This document shows, piece by piece, positions 15,705 through 25,192 of a stretch of 64,000 bases of DNA. The notes below the pieces were generated by a model. The model saw only the letters and a program-made list of their open reading frames with translations. It made no database searches and was not told the origin of the DNA. The position numbers and the translations under genes are program-made. This DNA comes from an uncultured Planctomycetaceae bacterium (GTDB lineage Bacteria; Planctomycetota; Planctomycetia; Planctomycetales; Planctomycetaceae), in NCBI GenBank assembly GCA_903861195.1, contig CAIOTJ010000200.1:1-64000 (forward strand). Reading direction: 5' to 3'. Every line of letters begins with the position of its first letter. Positions within the stretch are counted from its first letter, which is position 1.

Positions 15705-17270
15705 ATGCCCTCCCAATCGCCTTCTGCGGGAGAAACACCTCCCCAGCAACGCCATCATCTCAGGCTGTTTGACTGTACGATGATCGTGATGGGCTCAATG
15801 ATCGGGTCGGGAATCTTCATTGTTTCGGCCGACATGGTGCGACTGCTGGGGAGTCCCGGTTGGCTGTTGGCCGCTTGGGTGCTGACTGGGCTATTGACCG
15901 TCTGCGGGGCCCTGGTCTACGGGGAATTGGCCGGGATGTTTCCACATGCCGGCGGGCAATACGTCTTCCTGCGCGAAGCCTGGTCACCACTGACCGGGTT
16001 TCTCTACGGCTGGACTCTGTTCACGGTGATTCAGACGGGAACCATCGCTGCGGTTGCGGTCGCCTTCGCCAAATTCGCGGGAGTCCTGTTGCCTTGGTTC
16101 AGTGAGTCGAATTACCTGGTATCTCCGGTCCACCTCAGTTCCCGGTACGCCCTTTCGCTCTCGACGGCCCAGGCGACCGCCATTGCGCTGATCGCGGCTC
16201 TCACGCTGATCAACATGCGGGGACTGCAATATGGGAAACTGGTCCAGAATGTATTCACCCTTGCCAAAACGGGAGGGCTGATTGGGCTGATCCTCGCCGG
16301 TTGCCTCGCAGCCTGGAACCCGGAAGGGGCCAGGCACCATTGGCAGCACTTCTGGGAACGACACCCGCTCGCCGAGGTGGCACCGGGCCTCACCGCTGAG
16401 TCGGCCTGGGGGCTGGTGGTGGCCTTGGGAGTGGCGCAGGTGGGCTCATTGTTCTCAGCCGATTCCTGGCATGTCATTTCCTTCGCGGCCGAAGAGGTCG
16501 AGCAGCCGCACCGCAATCTGCCCCTGTCGATGGCTCTCGGGACCCTGGCCGTAACGGGGCTGTACCTGCTGGCGAACATTGCCTATCTGGGGGGCCTGAG
16601 CCTGCTCGAGATTGCCAGGGCCCCTGCCGACCGGGTGGGGACGGAACTCCTCAGCCGGGTCTTCCCCGCCTGGGGTGCCCGACTGATGTCACTGGTCATT
16701 CTGGTGTCGACCCTCGGTTGCAATAACGGTCTGATTCTGTCTGGAGCCCGGGCGTATTTCGCCATGGCCCGCGATGGATTGTTCTTCCGCGGCGCAGCGC
16801 GGCTCAGTGCCGAGGGAACTCCCGCCTTTGGCCTGCTGCTGCAAGGTCTCTGGTCGTCCCTGCTGGTTCTGCCCCGTACATTCGACGAGACCCGGCAAAC
16901 CTATGGAAATCTTTACGGAGATCTGCTGGATTATGTGGTGAGCGCCGCGTTGATGTTTTACATGCTGACGATTGCGGGGCTGTTTCGCCTGCGCCGCCAT
17001 CGTCCCGCCATGCCGCGGCCGGTGAAGGCCTGGGGATTCCCCTGGTTGCCGGCGGGTTACCTGCTGGGTGCGGGAGCGATCTTGGCCATCCTGATTGTCT
17101 ACCGACCCGCCAGCACGTGGCCGGGCCTCGTTCTGGTGGCCAGCGGTCTTCCGGTGTTCCTGCTTTGGAACCGCCGCGCGTTGAATTCCCGGTTGCCCGC
17201 ATCCTTCGTTCACGACGAGACGGCTTCTGCTCTGGAACGGGCTTCCAGGGAAGATCCGTACCCAGACTGA
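15705..17270 (+). CDS. APC-superfamily amino acid permease
   Basis: An inner-membrane transporter of about 521 residues with 12 or more hydrophobic segments. The APC helix-1 signature MIVMGSMIGSGIFIVSADMV contains the unwound GSGIF substrate loop. It is followed by TVCGALVYGELAGMFPHAGGQYVFLREAW, typical of the AAT/LAT-like branch. The protein probably moves amino acids by proton symport or antiport. Substrate cannot be read from sequence. The ATG at 15705 gives a short hydrophilic N-terminus before helix 1. A TTG at 15597 in frame would add 36 residues without features. Confidence 0.88.
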   Translation: MPSQSPSAGETPPQQRHHLRLFDCTMIVMGSMIGSGIFIVSADMVRLLGSPGWLLAAWVLTGLLTVCGALVYGELAGMFPHAGGQYVFLREAWSPLTGFLYGWTLFTVIQTGTIAAVAVAFAKFAGVLLPWFSESNYLVSPVHLSSRYALSLSTAQATAIALIAALTLINMRGLQYGKLVQNVFTLAKTGGLIGLILAGCLAAWNPEGARHHWQHFWERHPLAEVAPGLTAESAWGLVVALGVAQVGSLFSADSWHVISFAAEEVEQPHRNLPLSMALGTLAVTGLYLLANIAYLGGLSLLEIARAPADRVGTELLSRVFPAWGARLMSLVILVSTLGCNNGLILSGARAYFAMARDGLFFRGAARLSAEGTPAFGLLLQGLWSSLLVLPRTFDETRQTYGNLYGDLLDYVVSAALMFYMLTIAGLFRLRRHRPAMPRPVKAWGFPWLPAGYLLGAGAILAILIVYRPASTWPGLVLVASGLPVFLLWNRRALNSRLPASFVHDETASALERASREDPYPD

Positions 17271-17384
17271 CGATAGCAAGCCTACCTGAGGCGGTACTGG
17301 TCAAGTCATCAGTGACAGGGTATTCTGAGGGGTGAGCCATGTGTTCGAAAACCCTCTGCACCTCTGCTTTTTGAGAATTGAGTC

Positions 17385-19829
17385 ATGGAACTGGCGATTT
17401 GTCCCACCTGCAAACAGTCGGTGCTCGACGATGATGCGGTGGAGTGCCCATTTTGCGGTTCCCCCATGAAGCCCGGCACGGCTCCCGCCAGACCGGTTTC
17501 CAGCGCAACCGGCAGAACTTCGCCCCCGGGGTCCAGCAAGGGGTCCAAGGGCGGGTCAGCCCCCACCCGGCCTGCTGATGACGATCCGTTTGGGGTCGAC
17601 CCAGCCATTACCGCCAAGGCCGTCCCTCTGGCCCCCCGGCCAGTCGCCGGCAAGGCCTTTGAAGTGCGTTGCCCGATGTGTGAGACGGTGGGATATTCCT
17701 CCACCAAGGTGCAAGGGCACGCCGTCCGTTGCTGCAACCCCCAGTGCCTTGTTCCGGTCTTCACTGTCAAGGCCCCCAAGCGTGAGGAACCGCCTCCCCT
17801 TCCGCCCATTCAGCCCAAGTCCCCCCTGCCGATGTATCTGGTGGGCGGGCTGGCTCTCGCGGGACTGGCGGGAGGTCTATGGTACTACCTCAATACCATC
17901 AAGGCCCCCGAGCAACTTCCGCCCCTCCCACCCGTCGTCCGCACCGAACGCCCGGGCCCTGCGGAGACCGAGGATCCGGGGCTAGAGAACTCCGGACAAA
18001 CAACGGCGGAACAGAAAGTGTCGGATCCCGCCGCGGAGCGCGCAGGCGATCTGAAGGACTCGGTGAACCGGGCAATTGAGGCTTCTCTGAAGGCTCCCGC
18101 TGCGAAGAAGTCATTCGCCCGCAGGCTGGCGGCGCTGGCGTTGGTCCATGCTGGAGACCGGCCGGCGGCCGAGGATCAACTGAACCAGCTACGCCGGGTG
18201 AGTGCCCAGAGCCCCTACGAGGTGATCGCCCCGCTGGCACTGGCCACGTGGCGGTTTCATCAGGAAGGGTCTCCCGAACGGGCTGCCGCCCTGGAGGAAT
18301 TGAAACGACACGCCCCACTGCTTCCGAAGCGGGGCCGATTCGCGATCGAATCGGGTTTGGCCACGGCGACCCTGCAGGCCTCGGCGGGAGATGCGGCGGG
18401 CGCGCGAAACACCCTCGCGGCGCACCGGGCGGCACCGCGGGTCGAACAACTGGCGGCGCTGCTACAGCTCGTCAACCTCGATGGGACCTTTGACCTCGAC
18501 GCCCGGCAGCCTGGCCGGCTGGCGGGTGACTGGCAGGCCCCGCTGGAGACCGGTTTGACGCTCCAGTTGTGCCAACAGGGGCGATGGGAGGCAGCCGAAG
18601 CCTGGGCGCGGCAGCTGTCTGACCCGCTGGCCCGGGATGAGTCGTTGCTGGTCTTCGCTGAATCGAGCGCCCTCCGCCAGTTGTCTCAGCAGCCGCCGGC
18701 TGACCTGTCTGCGATTCAGGCGTTGGGCGAATTGCTGTCGCCGGTTGGCAAGATTCGCCTGGCAACGCGTCTCGTCGCAGCTCAGTCGAGTGTGGGACAG
18801 AATGCGGAGACTCCGAAACTGCTGTCTGCGGCCAACACCCAGCTGGCCAGTTTGGCGGTGGCGACCCCTCCCCGACTGCCGACGCTGAAGTCGGTGTTCG
18901 ACAGCAAGACACCCGATCCGATTCAGCCCCAGCAGTTGGGCCGGGCCTGCCAGGAGTTGGCCCATGTGCAGCTGGATCTCAAGCAACCGGACGAGGCCTG
19001 GAAGACTTTGAAAGTCGGGTTGACCCACTTGCGTGGGGCGGGGCCTGGACTTTTGGCCATCCGCAAGCTGCGGTCCCGGGCTGAAGGGGCTGAGGTCGAG
19101 GGACTGCGGCGGGACTTGAAGCGGATTCTGGCGCTGGCGAATGATGACCAGGTGCAACGGGAGCTGACTCGCTTCCGCCAGAAGACGGAAGAACTCGAGC
19201 GGGCCGCCCAGGTTCGGTTTCGGGGACAGATCGATCTGCTGGCCGCGGCCCTGGAGATGGGGCTGGCCGAGCCAGCCTGGAAAGAGATCCTCGAGATTGA
19301 CGGCCAACCGGGGGATGACGATCGCGATCCAGTCCTGAGCAGCGCGCTCCCGCCACTCGCGGCGCTCGCGTTCGAACGGTCCGGGAAACTGGAACAGGCG
19401 CAATCAATCCGCCGCGATTTTGCGAATCGGGCCGCAGAGGCGGAACCGCAGGAGGCCTCTCGCATCATTCCACACCTGCTGGCCCAGGCTTGTGAGGAGG
19501 GAGCGGTTCCGCGGGGACTGGAACTGCTGAAGACCTACCTCACCGAGAGTGGCGACCTGCAAGCAGAGACGCTGCGACTGCTCTGTCAGTTGATCAATCG
19601 GGGCAAATTGGAGACCGCGTATCAATTGGCGAATGGAATTCCACTGGAATCCCTTCGGGATGACGCGCTGTTTCTGTTGGCCGCCCGAACCGCGAGGCTG
19701 GACCAGGGAACCGCCTTCAAGGGCATCTTGCCCAAGGCGCTGTCTGTCATCGATTCCGGCTCATTATACTCGGGATTGGCCTCAGGTTGGGGGGAGTTGT
19801 CACGGACCAAGCCATCGGTTGGTCCGTGA
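17385..19829 (+). CDS. Membrane-anchored protein with two zinc ribbons and a long helical-repeat region
   Basis: No characterised family recognised. Visible parts in order: a zinc ribbon at residues 6-24 (C6, C9, C21, C24); a Pro/Ser/Gly linker; a second Cys cluster at about 88-115 (RCPMCETVGYSS, then RCCNPQC); and a single membrane helix at about 150-168. An 640-residue, Ala/Leu/Gln-rich helical region follows, with TPR-like periodicity (for example LAALALVHAGDRPAAEDQL). The topology suggests cytoplasmic ribbons with a large extracytoplasmic helical solenoid. The architecture recurs in Planctomycetota. It stands alone on the plus strand, and a hairpin overlaps its stop codon. Function unknown; a scaffold or protein-interaction role is only inference. 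Confidence 0.8.
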   Translation: MELAICPTCKQSVLDDDAVECPFCGSPMKPGTAPARPVSSATGRTSPPGSSKGSKGGSAPTRPADDDPFGVDPAITAKAVPLAPRPVAGKAFEVRCPMCETVGYSSTKVQGHAVRCCNPQCLVPVFTVKAPKREEPPPLPPIQPKSPLPMYLVGGLALAGLAGGLWYYLNTIKAPEQLPPLPPVVRTERPGPAETEDPGLENSGQTTAEQKVSDPAAERAGDLKDSVNRAIEASLKAPAAKKSFARRLAALALVHAGDRPAAEDQLNQLRRVSAQSPYEVIAPLALATWRFHQEGSPERAAALEELKRHAPLLPKRGRFAIESGLATATLQASAGDAAGARNTLAAHRAAPRVEQLAALLQLVNLDGTFDLDARQPGRLAGDWQAPLETGLTLQLCQQGRWEAAEAWARQLSDPLARDESLLVFAESSALRQLSQQPPADLSAIQALGELLSPVGKIRLATRLVAAQSSVGQNAETPKLLSAANTQLASLAVATPPRLPTLKSVFDSKTPDPIQPQQLGRACQELAHVQLDLKQPDEAWKTLKVGLTHLRGAGPGLLAIRKLRSRAEGAEVEGLRRDLKRILALANDDQVQRELTRFRQKTEELERAAQVRFRGQIDLLAAALEMGLAEPAWKEILEIDGQPGDDDRDPVLSSALPPLAALAFERSGKLEQAQSIRRDFANRAAEAEPQEASRIIPHLLAQACEEGAVPRGLELLKTYLTESGDLQAETLRLLCQLINRGKLETAYQLANGIPLESLRDDALFLLAARTARLDQGTAFKGILPKALSVIDSGSLYSGLASGWGELSRTKPSVGP
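19801..19828 (+). terminator. Hairpin overlapping the stop codon of the zinc-ribbon gene
   Basis: CACGGACCAA (19801-19810) pairs perfectly with TTGGTCCGTG (19819-19828) across an 8-base loop. A short ATTTT follows at some distance, so termination may be weak. Confidence 0.45.
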
Positions 19830-20017
19830 TGAGGAGATTTTGGTGAAGAGGATTTGGGCGGTCGCGCTCCGAAGTGCGGTCCGTGGACACGGGGGGACAG
19901 GCGCGACACGCCGTCAGGCCCACCGTTCTCCCGGAAACCCCGAGTCAAGACTTGCGTCACAGACTTCAATCGCTACCCTAAGATCGCACTCATTACCTCC
20001 TGGGAGGCCTCACCCCG

Positions 20018-20893
20018 ATGCGTGACTTTGACTACTCCGCCCCCACCTCGGTCGCCGAAGCGGTCCGACTCTTGAATCAGAGTCCCGGTGCCGGTCGCCC
20101 TCTTGCGGGCGGAACCGACTTGATCGACCAGCTCCGCCTGGGACGGCATCAGCCTGAACTGGTCGTGGACATCAAGCGCATCCCGGAACTCAATGTTCTG
20201 GAACTGAGCAGCCGGGGTTTGCGGTTGGGGGCGGCTGTTCCCTGCAGCCGGATTTATTCCGATGCCGGGATTGCGCAAGAGTATGCGGCGTTGGTCGACA
20301 GCGCGCGGATCATCGGGGGGGTGCAGATTCAGAATCGGGCCAGCGTCGGGGGGAACCTGTGCAATTCGGGACCCGCGGCCGATTCGACCCCCTCCTTGAT
20401 CGCTCTGGGGGCGCGGGCTGTGATTGCAGGTCCCCAAGGGACTCGTGAGGTGCCCGTGGAGGAATTCTGCACTGGGCCCGGCAAGAATGTCCTGCATCGG
20501 GGCGAGGTGCTTGTCGAACTGCGGTTCCCACCTCGGCCGGCAAACAGTGGCTCCCACTACCGCCGATTTATTCCCCGCAATGAAATGGACATCGCAGTGG
20601 TGAGCGTGGGTGCGCTGGTGGAGTTGGATGCGTCGGGCGAACGGATCAAGTCGGCCCGCATTGCCCTGGGGGCGGTTGGACCCACTCCACTGTTCGCCCG
20701 CGAGGCGAGTTCCGGGTTGGCAGGCCGATCTCCGACCGTGGAGACCTTGACCGAGGCGGCCCAGGCCGCCCAGGCGATCGCCACCCCCATCGACGACATG
20801 CGGGGCACCAAGGAATTCCGACGGCATGTGACGGGTGTTCTGGTTCGTCGTGTGCTCGAAGAGTGTGTTCAGCGAGCCCGCCACCCCGCCTGA
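20018..20893 (+). CDS. Molybdenum hydroxylase FAD-binding subunit (CoxM/XdhB-like)
   Basis: The medium subunit (291 residues) of a xanthine dehydrogenase/CO dehydrogenase-family enzyme. FAD-binding loops are visible as PLAGGTDLIDQL (residues 27-38 region) and SVGGNLCNSGPAADSTP (near 108-125). The C-terminal CO_deh_flav_C domain occupies about 180-285. It passes electrons from the 2Fe-2S subunit to the acceptor. It is the first gene of a three-gene plus-strand set in the order FAD, 2Fe-2S, Mo, with spacers of 92 and 69 bases, and probably forms one operon. The substrate of the complex is not CO (see the Mo subunit) and remains unknown. Confidence 0.92.
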   Translation: MRDFDYSAPTSVAEAVRLLNQSPGAGRPLAGGTDLIDQLRLGRHQPELVVDIKRIPELNVLELSSRGLRLGAAVPCSRIYSDAGIAQEYAALVDSARIIGGVQIQNRASVGGNLCNSGPAADSTPSLIALGARAVIAGPQGTREVPVEEFCTGPGKNVLHRGEVLVELRFPPRPANSGSHYRRFIPRNEMDIAVVSVGALVELDASGERIKSARIALGAVGPTPLFAREASSGLAGRSPTVETLTEAAQAAQAIATPIDDMRGTKEFRRHVTGVLVRRVLEECVQRARHPA

Positions 20894-20985
20894 CACGGCC
20901 TCGAGGTCATTCCCCGCCCTCTCCGGTCCACGGCTTGCCCACCAGACTCCTCTCCACCGCCCAACTTTCAAGCGACTCTTGCAAC

Positions 20986-21489
20986 ATGGCCAAAAAACGA
21001 GTTGTTTCGACCACGATCAACGGAAAGAGTATCGAGTTGTTGTGCGAGCCCCGGCAGACGTTGCTGGAGGTTCTTCGTGACAATCTGGACCTCACCGGGA
21101 CCAAAGAGGGTTGCTCGAATGGCAATTGCGGGGCCTGCACCGTGCTGATGAACGGGCGCCCGGTCGTCAGTTGCCTGGTGTTGGCCATGGAGGCGGAGGG
21201 AGCGTCCCTGGAAACGATCGAAGGGGTGGCCCAGGGAGGTGATCTCGATCCGATCCAGCAGGCGTTCCTTGAGAACGCCGCGTTGCAGTGCGGCATCTGC
21301 ACGCCGGGCTTCATCATGTCCACCAAGGCGCTGTTGACCGAGAATCCCAATCCCACCGAGCAGGAGGCCCGCTTCTACCTGGCGGGGAATCTTTGCCGGT
21401 GTACTGGCTACGACAAAATCATCCGGGCTGTGTTGGATTCCGCCCAACGACGTCAGGCGGCGCTGGCGGCCGAACGACAGCATTCCTGA
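20986..21489 (+). CDS. Molybdenum hydroxylase 2Fe-2S subunit (CoxS/XdhC-like small subunit)
   Basis: The small subunit of 167 residues. The N-terminal plant-type ferredoxin domain holds the cluster motif CSNGNCGACTVLMNGRPVVSC (split CxxxxCxxC plus a later Cys). The C-terminal four-helix domain holds the second cluster: CGICTPGFIMS and NLCRCTGYDKII. Both 2Fe-2S clusters therefore look complete. The ATG at 20986 (MAKKRVVSTTING) is the family-typical start; an earlier in-frame codon at 20863 would overlap the FAD gene. It relays electrons from the Mo centre to FAD and lies between the FAD and Mo subunit genes. Confidence 0.95.
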   Translation: MAKKRVVSTTINGKSIELLCEPRQTLLEVLRDNLDLTGTKEGCSNGNCGACTVLMNGRPVVSCLVLAMEAEGASLETIEGVAQGGDLDPIQQAFLENAALQCGICTPGFIMSTKALLTENPNPTEQEARFYLAGNLCRCTGYDKIIRAVLDSAQRRQAALAAERQHS

Positions 21490-21558
21490 TTCCTCCCGAT
21501 CCGACCCTTTCATTGACCGGATGGCCAGAGATTCGGCCATCCCCCCTGGAACCCGACC

Positions 21559-23862
21559 ATGGCGACTGCGAACAACGATCTGCGGCACACGAATGGGCAC
21601 GCCAAATACAAGGTGATCGGAACCCGGCCCGTCCGTCATGATGGAGTCGACAAGGTGACGGGCAGGGCCCGTTATGGTGCCGACATCCACCCCAGCGGAA
21701 TGCTTTACGGCGTTGTCCTGCGCAGCCCCCACGCTCATGCCCGCATCCGCTCGATCGACACTTCGAAAGCCGCGAGCACGCCCGGTGTCCGGGCCATTGT
21801 GACCAACAAGGACCTCCTCGATCCGGGGAATCGCATGGTGGAGCTGGGTGAGGGGGCGGTTAACCTGCGCCACCTGAACCATAATGTTCTGGCGGCCGAC
21901 AAGGTCTATTACCGCGGTCATGCGGTGGCCTGTGTGGCCGCTGACTCGATTCACATCGCCGAACAAGCGGCCGCCCTGATTTGCGTCGATTACGAGGTAC
22001 TGCCCTGCGTCACCGACGTGCAGGCCGCCATGGACCCAAAGGCACCGCTGCTCCATGCCGATCTCTTCACCGAGGAACTGGGCAAGATCGGAACCAAGCC
22101 CAGCAACATCGCGAAGCACTTCCGGTTCGAAAAGGGAGATGTGGCCGCGGGATTCTCCAAGGCCAAGTTCGTGGTGGAGCGCGAGTTCAAGACCTCGACC
22201 GTGCATCAGGGGTACATCGAACCGCACAATGCCACGGCACTATGGAATCCCGATGGCCACATCACCGTCTGGTGCAGCACCCAGGGATCATTCACCGTGC
22301 GGCAGCAGGTTGCCGAACTCGTCGGTGTGCCCATCTCGCACGTCAAGGTGGTCCCGATGGAAATCGGGGGGGGCTTTGGTGGTAAGATCCGGGTTTATCT
22401 GGAGCCGATTGCCGCTGTTCTATCGCGGAAGACTGGCGCACCGGTCAAGGTCGTAATGTCACGAGCCGATGTGTTTGAGGCGACCGGCCCCACACCCGGC
22501 TCTTACATGAAGGTCAAGCTGGGGGTGGATGCCGCGGGGCTGATCACTGCGGGGGAAGCCCAGATCGCCTTCGAGGCCGGCGGCTTTCCGGGTTCCCCGG
22601 TAGGTGCCGCTGCGATGTGTGTGTTCGCCTGTTATGAAGTTCCCAACGGGAAAATCGATGGCTACGACGTCGTGGTCAATCGACCGCAGATGTCGGCCTA
22701 TCGGGCCCCTGGAGCAACACAGGCGGCATTTGCTATGGAAACAGTGATTGACGAGGTGTGTGAACAACTGCAGATCGATCCGCTTGAATTCCGGCTGAAG
22801 AATGCCGCGAAGGAGGGAACTCGCCGCGTCGATGGACCAGTCTTTCCCCGGATTGGCATGTATGAGGCGACGCTCGCTGCGCGCGACAGTGCCCATTACA
22901 AAACACCCTTGACAGGCAAGCACCGAGGCCGAGGCGTCGCCAGTGGGTTCTGGTTCAATATCGGACTGAAGAGCTGCTGCACCGCTACAGTGAATGCCGA
23001 CGGGTCGGTGTCGCTGGTGGAGGGTTCAACAGACATTGGTGGCTCGCGCACCTCGATCGCCATGCAGCTGGCCGAGACCCTGGGAATTCGGGCGGAAGAT
23101 GTGGTCCCCGCCGTGGTCGACACCGACAGCGTCGGCTACACCGATGTCACCGGAGGCAGTCGGGTGACTTTTGCAACAGGTTGGGCGGCCTATGAGGCGG
23201 CTCGCGACATTCAACGTCAGTTGATCAATCGGGCCGCCCAGATCTGGGAGCGGAAAACCGAGGAATTGACCTACCAGGATGGTGGTGTCAGCGGACCCAA
23301 CGGTCTGCGTATGACCTTCCAGGAACTGGCTGCCGAGGTTCAAAAACACGGAGAACCGGTGGTGGGTCGGGGAGCCGTCGATCCTGAAGGATGTGGCGGA
23401 GCCTTCGCGACTCATGTGGTCGATGTCGAAGTTGATGCCGAGACCGGCAAAGTCGAGATTCTGCGATACACAGCCACACAGGACGTGGGAACCGCCATTC
23501 ACCCCAGTTACGTCGAAGGACAAATTCAGGGAGGAGCCGTCCAGGGAATCGGTTGGGCCCTGAATGAAGAGTATTTCTACGATGCCCAGGGAGTGATGCG
23601 GAATTCCACCTTCCTCGACTACCGCATGCCGACGGCCCTGGACTTGCCAATGATCGATCCGGTGATTGTCGAGGTTCCCAACCCCGGTCACCCGTATGGT
23701 GTTCGGGGAGTTGGCGAAGTGCCGATTGTGCCTCCGCCCGCCGCTATTGCGAATGCGATTTACCGAGCGGTTGGTGTTCGGATGCAGGAATTGCCCATGT
23801 CTCCGCCACGGGTGCTGAAACAGATTTTGGCGGCCATTCATACCTCCAGCCCACGGCACTGA
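21559..23862 (+). CDS. Molybdenum hydroxylase Mo-cofactor-binding subunit (xanthine dehydrogenase family)
   Basis: The large catalytic subunit of 767 residues. The domain order is Ald_Xan_dh_C (about 20-135) then the Mo-cofactor domains. Conserved blocks include RYGADIHPSGMLYG, HQGYIEPHNA, GGGFGGKIRVYLEP and SAYRAPGATQAAFAMETVIDE. The catalytic Glu is in the C-terminal GVRGVGEVPIVPPPAA. The active-site loop reads AYRAPG. It is neither AYRCSFR of form I CO dehydrogenase nor AYRGAGR of form II, so CO oxidation is unlikely. The substrate is probably an N-heterocycle, aldehyde or aromatic acyl-CoA. No maturation gene (xdhC/coxF type) is adjacent. Confidence 0.93.
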   Translation: MATANNDLRHTNGHAKYKVIGTRPVRHDGVDKVTGRARYGADIHPSGMLYGVVLRSPHAHARIRSIDTSKAASTPGVRAIVTNKDLLDPGNRMVELGEGAVNLRHLNHNVLAADKVYYRGHAVACVAADSIHIAEQAAALICVDYEVLPCVTDVQAAMDPKAPLLHADLFTEELGKIGTKPSNIAKHFRFEKGDVAAGFSKAKFVVEREFKTSTVHQGYIEPHNATALWNPDGHITVWCSTQGSFTVRQQVAELVGVPISHVKVVPMEIGGGFGGKIRVYLEPIAAVLSRKTGAPVKVVMSRADVFEATGPTPGSYMKVKLGVDAAGLITAGEAQIAFEAGGFPGSPVGAAAMCVFACYEVPNGKIDGYDVVVNRPQMSAYRAPGATQAAFAMETVIDEVCEQLQIDPLEFRLKNAAKEGTRRVDGPVFPRIGMYEATLAARDSAHYKTPLTGKHRGRGVASGFWFNIGLKSCCTATVNADGSVSLVEGSTDIGGSRTSIAMQLAETLGIRAEDVVPAVVDTDSVGYTDVTGGSRVTFATGWAAYEAARDIQRQLINRAAQIWERKTEELTYQDGGVSGPNGLRMTFQELAAEVQKHGEPVVGRGAVDPEGCGGAFATHVVDVEVDAETGKVEILRYTATQDVGTAIHPSYVEGQIQGGAVQGIGWALNEEYFYDAQGVMRNSTFLDYRMPTALDLPMIDPVIVEVPNPGHPYGVRGVGEVPIVPPPAAIANAIYRAVGVRMQELPMSPPRVLKQILAAIHTSSPRH

Positions 23863-24112
23863 GATACCGCCTGCTCTTCTGAGCGGTCGGCTGGACCGGA
23901 CTTCTGGTGCGACGCAAATCAGCGTCCCCAGCGGTCCCTCGTAGGGTTTATTTGACCACCACTTCCGGCCAACGTAAAATTTTGCGTGGCGGGGCTGCCC
24001 CACACGCGAGCCGGTTCGCCTGTGAACGCGGATTTTACGAGCACGACATGGATAGAATGGTGATCCATTCGACCTGGCGACATGACATTTCCCCCCAACG
24101 GGAATCCGATAC

Positions 24113-24856
24113 ATGATGGACTTTTCGAGTCTTTCAAACGACCACTACGTCAACGTCAACCTGAATACCGAGATGGCGCTCCCCTCTTCCCGGGAGACGA
24201 TTCTGGGATTCTTTGAGCGGATCCAGAAAACCTATCCCTCGATGCGCAACTTTTACACGCGTGAGTCGGGGGACTTTGTGCTGGAAGAGGACAAGGAGCA
24301 GGGACACTACCGCTGGGTTTCAGTTGAGCCACGACGCGTCTGCACGGGGTATGTCAATCCTCCACACATCGATGCGGCGTTTGAGCAGCACCGGTTGGTG
24401 ATGGAACTGATCCCCTACATGCTGTCGGTCAGCCCACTCGATTGCGAGGCGATCGACTACCTGATGGGATTCGACTACTCGTACCGCGGGAATCATGACG
24501 CGCTGGTGGCCGAAGCGCTGGGAGTGACACCAGGTTTCGAGGGTCTGCTGGCGATGCCGGGAGTGCAGCCCATCAACATCGAACCCTCGATCACCATCGC
24601 CCTCGACGAGACCTGTCGCCTGCAGGCGCGGCTGCTGGTCGAGACCCGCACCACAGCCGCTCAGGTGCGGCGTGGCGAGTTTCCTGAAGAACAGATCAGT
24701 GTGTATTTCACGATCCGGCAATACGGCAGCCTGCCGCCGGGAACCACATATGAAGAAATCATCGCCCAATTGCGGGAACACAGCGAACGGCTTTTGAAGC
24801 GGCAAATCGTTGACAATGTGCTGAAGCCGCTGGCTCAGGCCATTTCCACGAAGTAA
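24113..24856 (+). CDS. Conserved hypothetical protein
   Basis: A 247-residue soluble protein with no signal peptide, membrane helix or recognised domain. Composition is even, with aromatic and acidic blocks (HYRWVSVEPRRVC, EAIDYLMGFDYSYRGNHD), a central beta-rich part (NIEPSITIALDETCRLQARL) and a basic amphipathic helix at the end (LREHSERLLKRQIV). Codon usage and the ordered alternation of charged and hydrophobic residues support real coding. Two ATG codons in tandem (24113, 24116) are possible starts. It follows the Mo subunit by 250 bases that include an AT-rich AAAATTTT stretch, a possible promoter, so it is probably separate from that operon. Function unknown. Confidence 0.75.
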   Translation: MMDFSSLSNDHYVNVNLNTEMALPSSRETILGFFERIQKTYPSMRNFYTRESGDFVLEEDKEQGHYRWVSVEPRRVCTGYVNPPHIDAAFEQHRLVMELIPYMLSVSPLDCEAIDYLMGFDYSYRGNHDALVAEALGVTPGFEGLLAMPGVQPINIEPSITIALDETCRLQARLLVETRTTAAQVRRGEFPEEQISVYFTIRQYGSLPPGTTYEEIIAQLREHSERLLKRQIVDNVLKPLAQAISTK

Positions 24857-25117
24857 TCGGCAACAACACAGAGAACTGTCTCAGCGGGCGGAAGATCGGG
24901 AGTCGATTTCTGGGCTGTCGTTGGCTGACCGATCGCAGTCGCCAGCCAAAGGGTCGTCTCGCGTTGTTGTCGGGGGTGGCGTTGTCGACAGTTTTCTGGT
25001 GTGTCCCCGCCCGGCAATTGGCCGCGGCGGCCTGGGTACGGAGCCGGGCTCATGTTGTTCGCCGGGCGAACGGGCGGCGCCCGCTGAAATGAAAATGCCC
25101 GTTAAAATCGAACCGAC
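24857..25117. other. Intergenic region between convergent genes
   Basis: Together with the terminator, this region of about 336 bases separates the 24113 gene from the convergent zinc-finger gene. Apart from the hairpin at 25118-25157, no gene or repeat is supported in it. Confidence 0.5.
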
Positions 25118-25157
25118 AGAGCCTCCGCCGGTTGTCGACGCAACCGGCGGAGGCTCT
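25118..25157 (-). terminator. Perfect 17-base-pair hairpin, probable intrinsic terminator
   Basis: AGAGCCTCCGCCGGTTG (25118-25134) and its exact complement (25141-25157) enclose a 6-base loop. Read on the minus strand, it lies 36 bases after the stop of the zinc-finger gene and is followed about 10 bases later by a TTTT run. It may act in both directions between the convergent genes. Confidence 0.75.
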
Positions 25158-25192
25158 CGTTGTTCTGGCTTGAGACAGAACGCAGGGACTGA

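Noticed and set aside
20018-23862. Carbon monoxide dehydrogenase (CoxMSL) assignment
   Set aside because: Gene order fits, but the large-subunit loop AYRAPG is neither the form I nor the form II signature.
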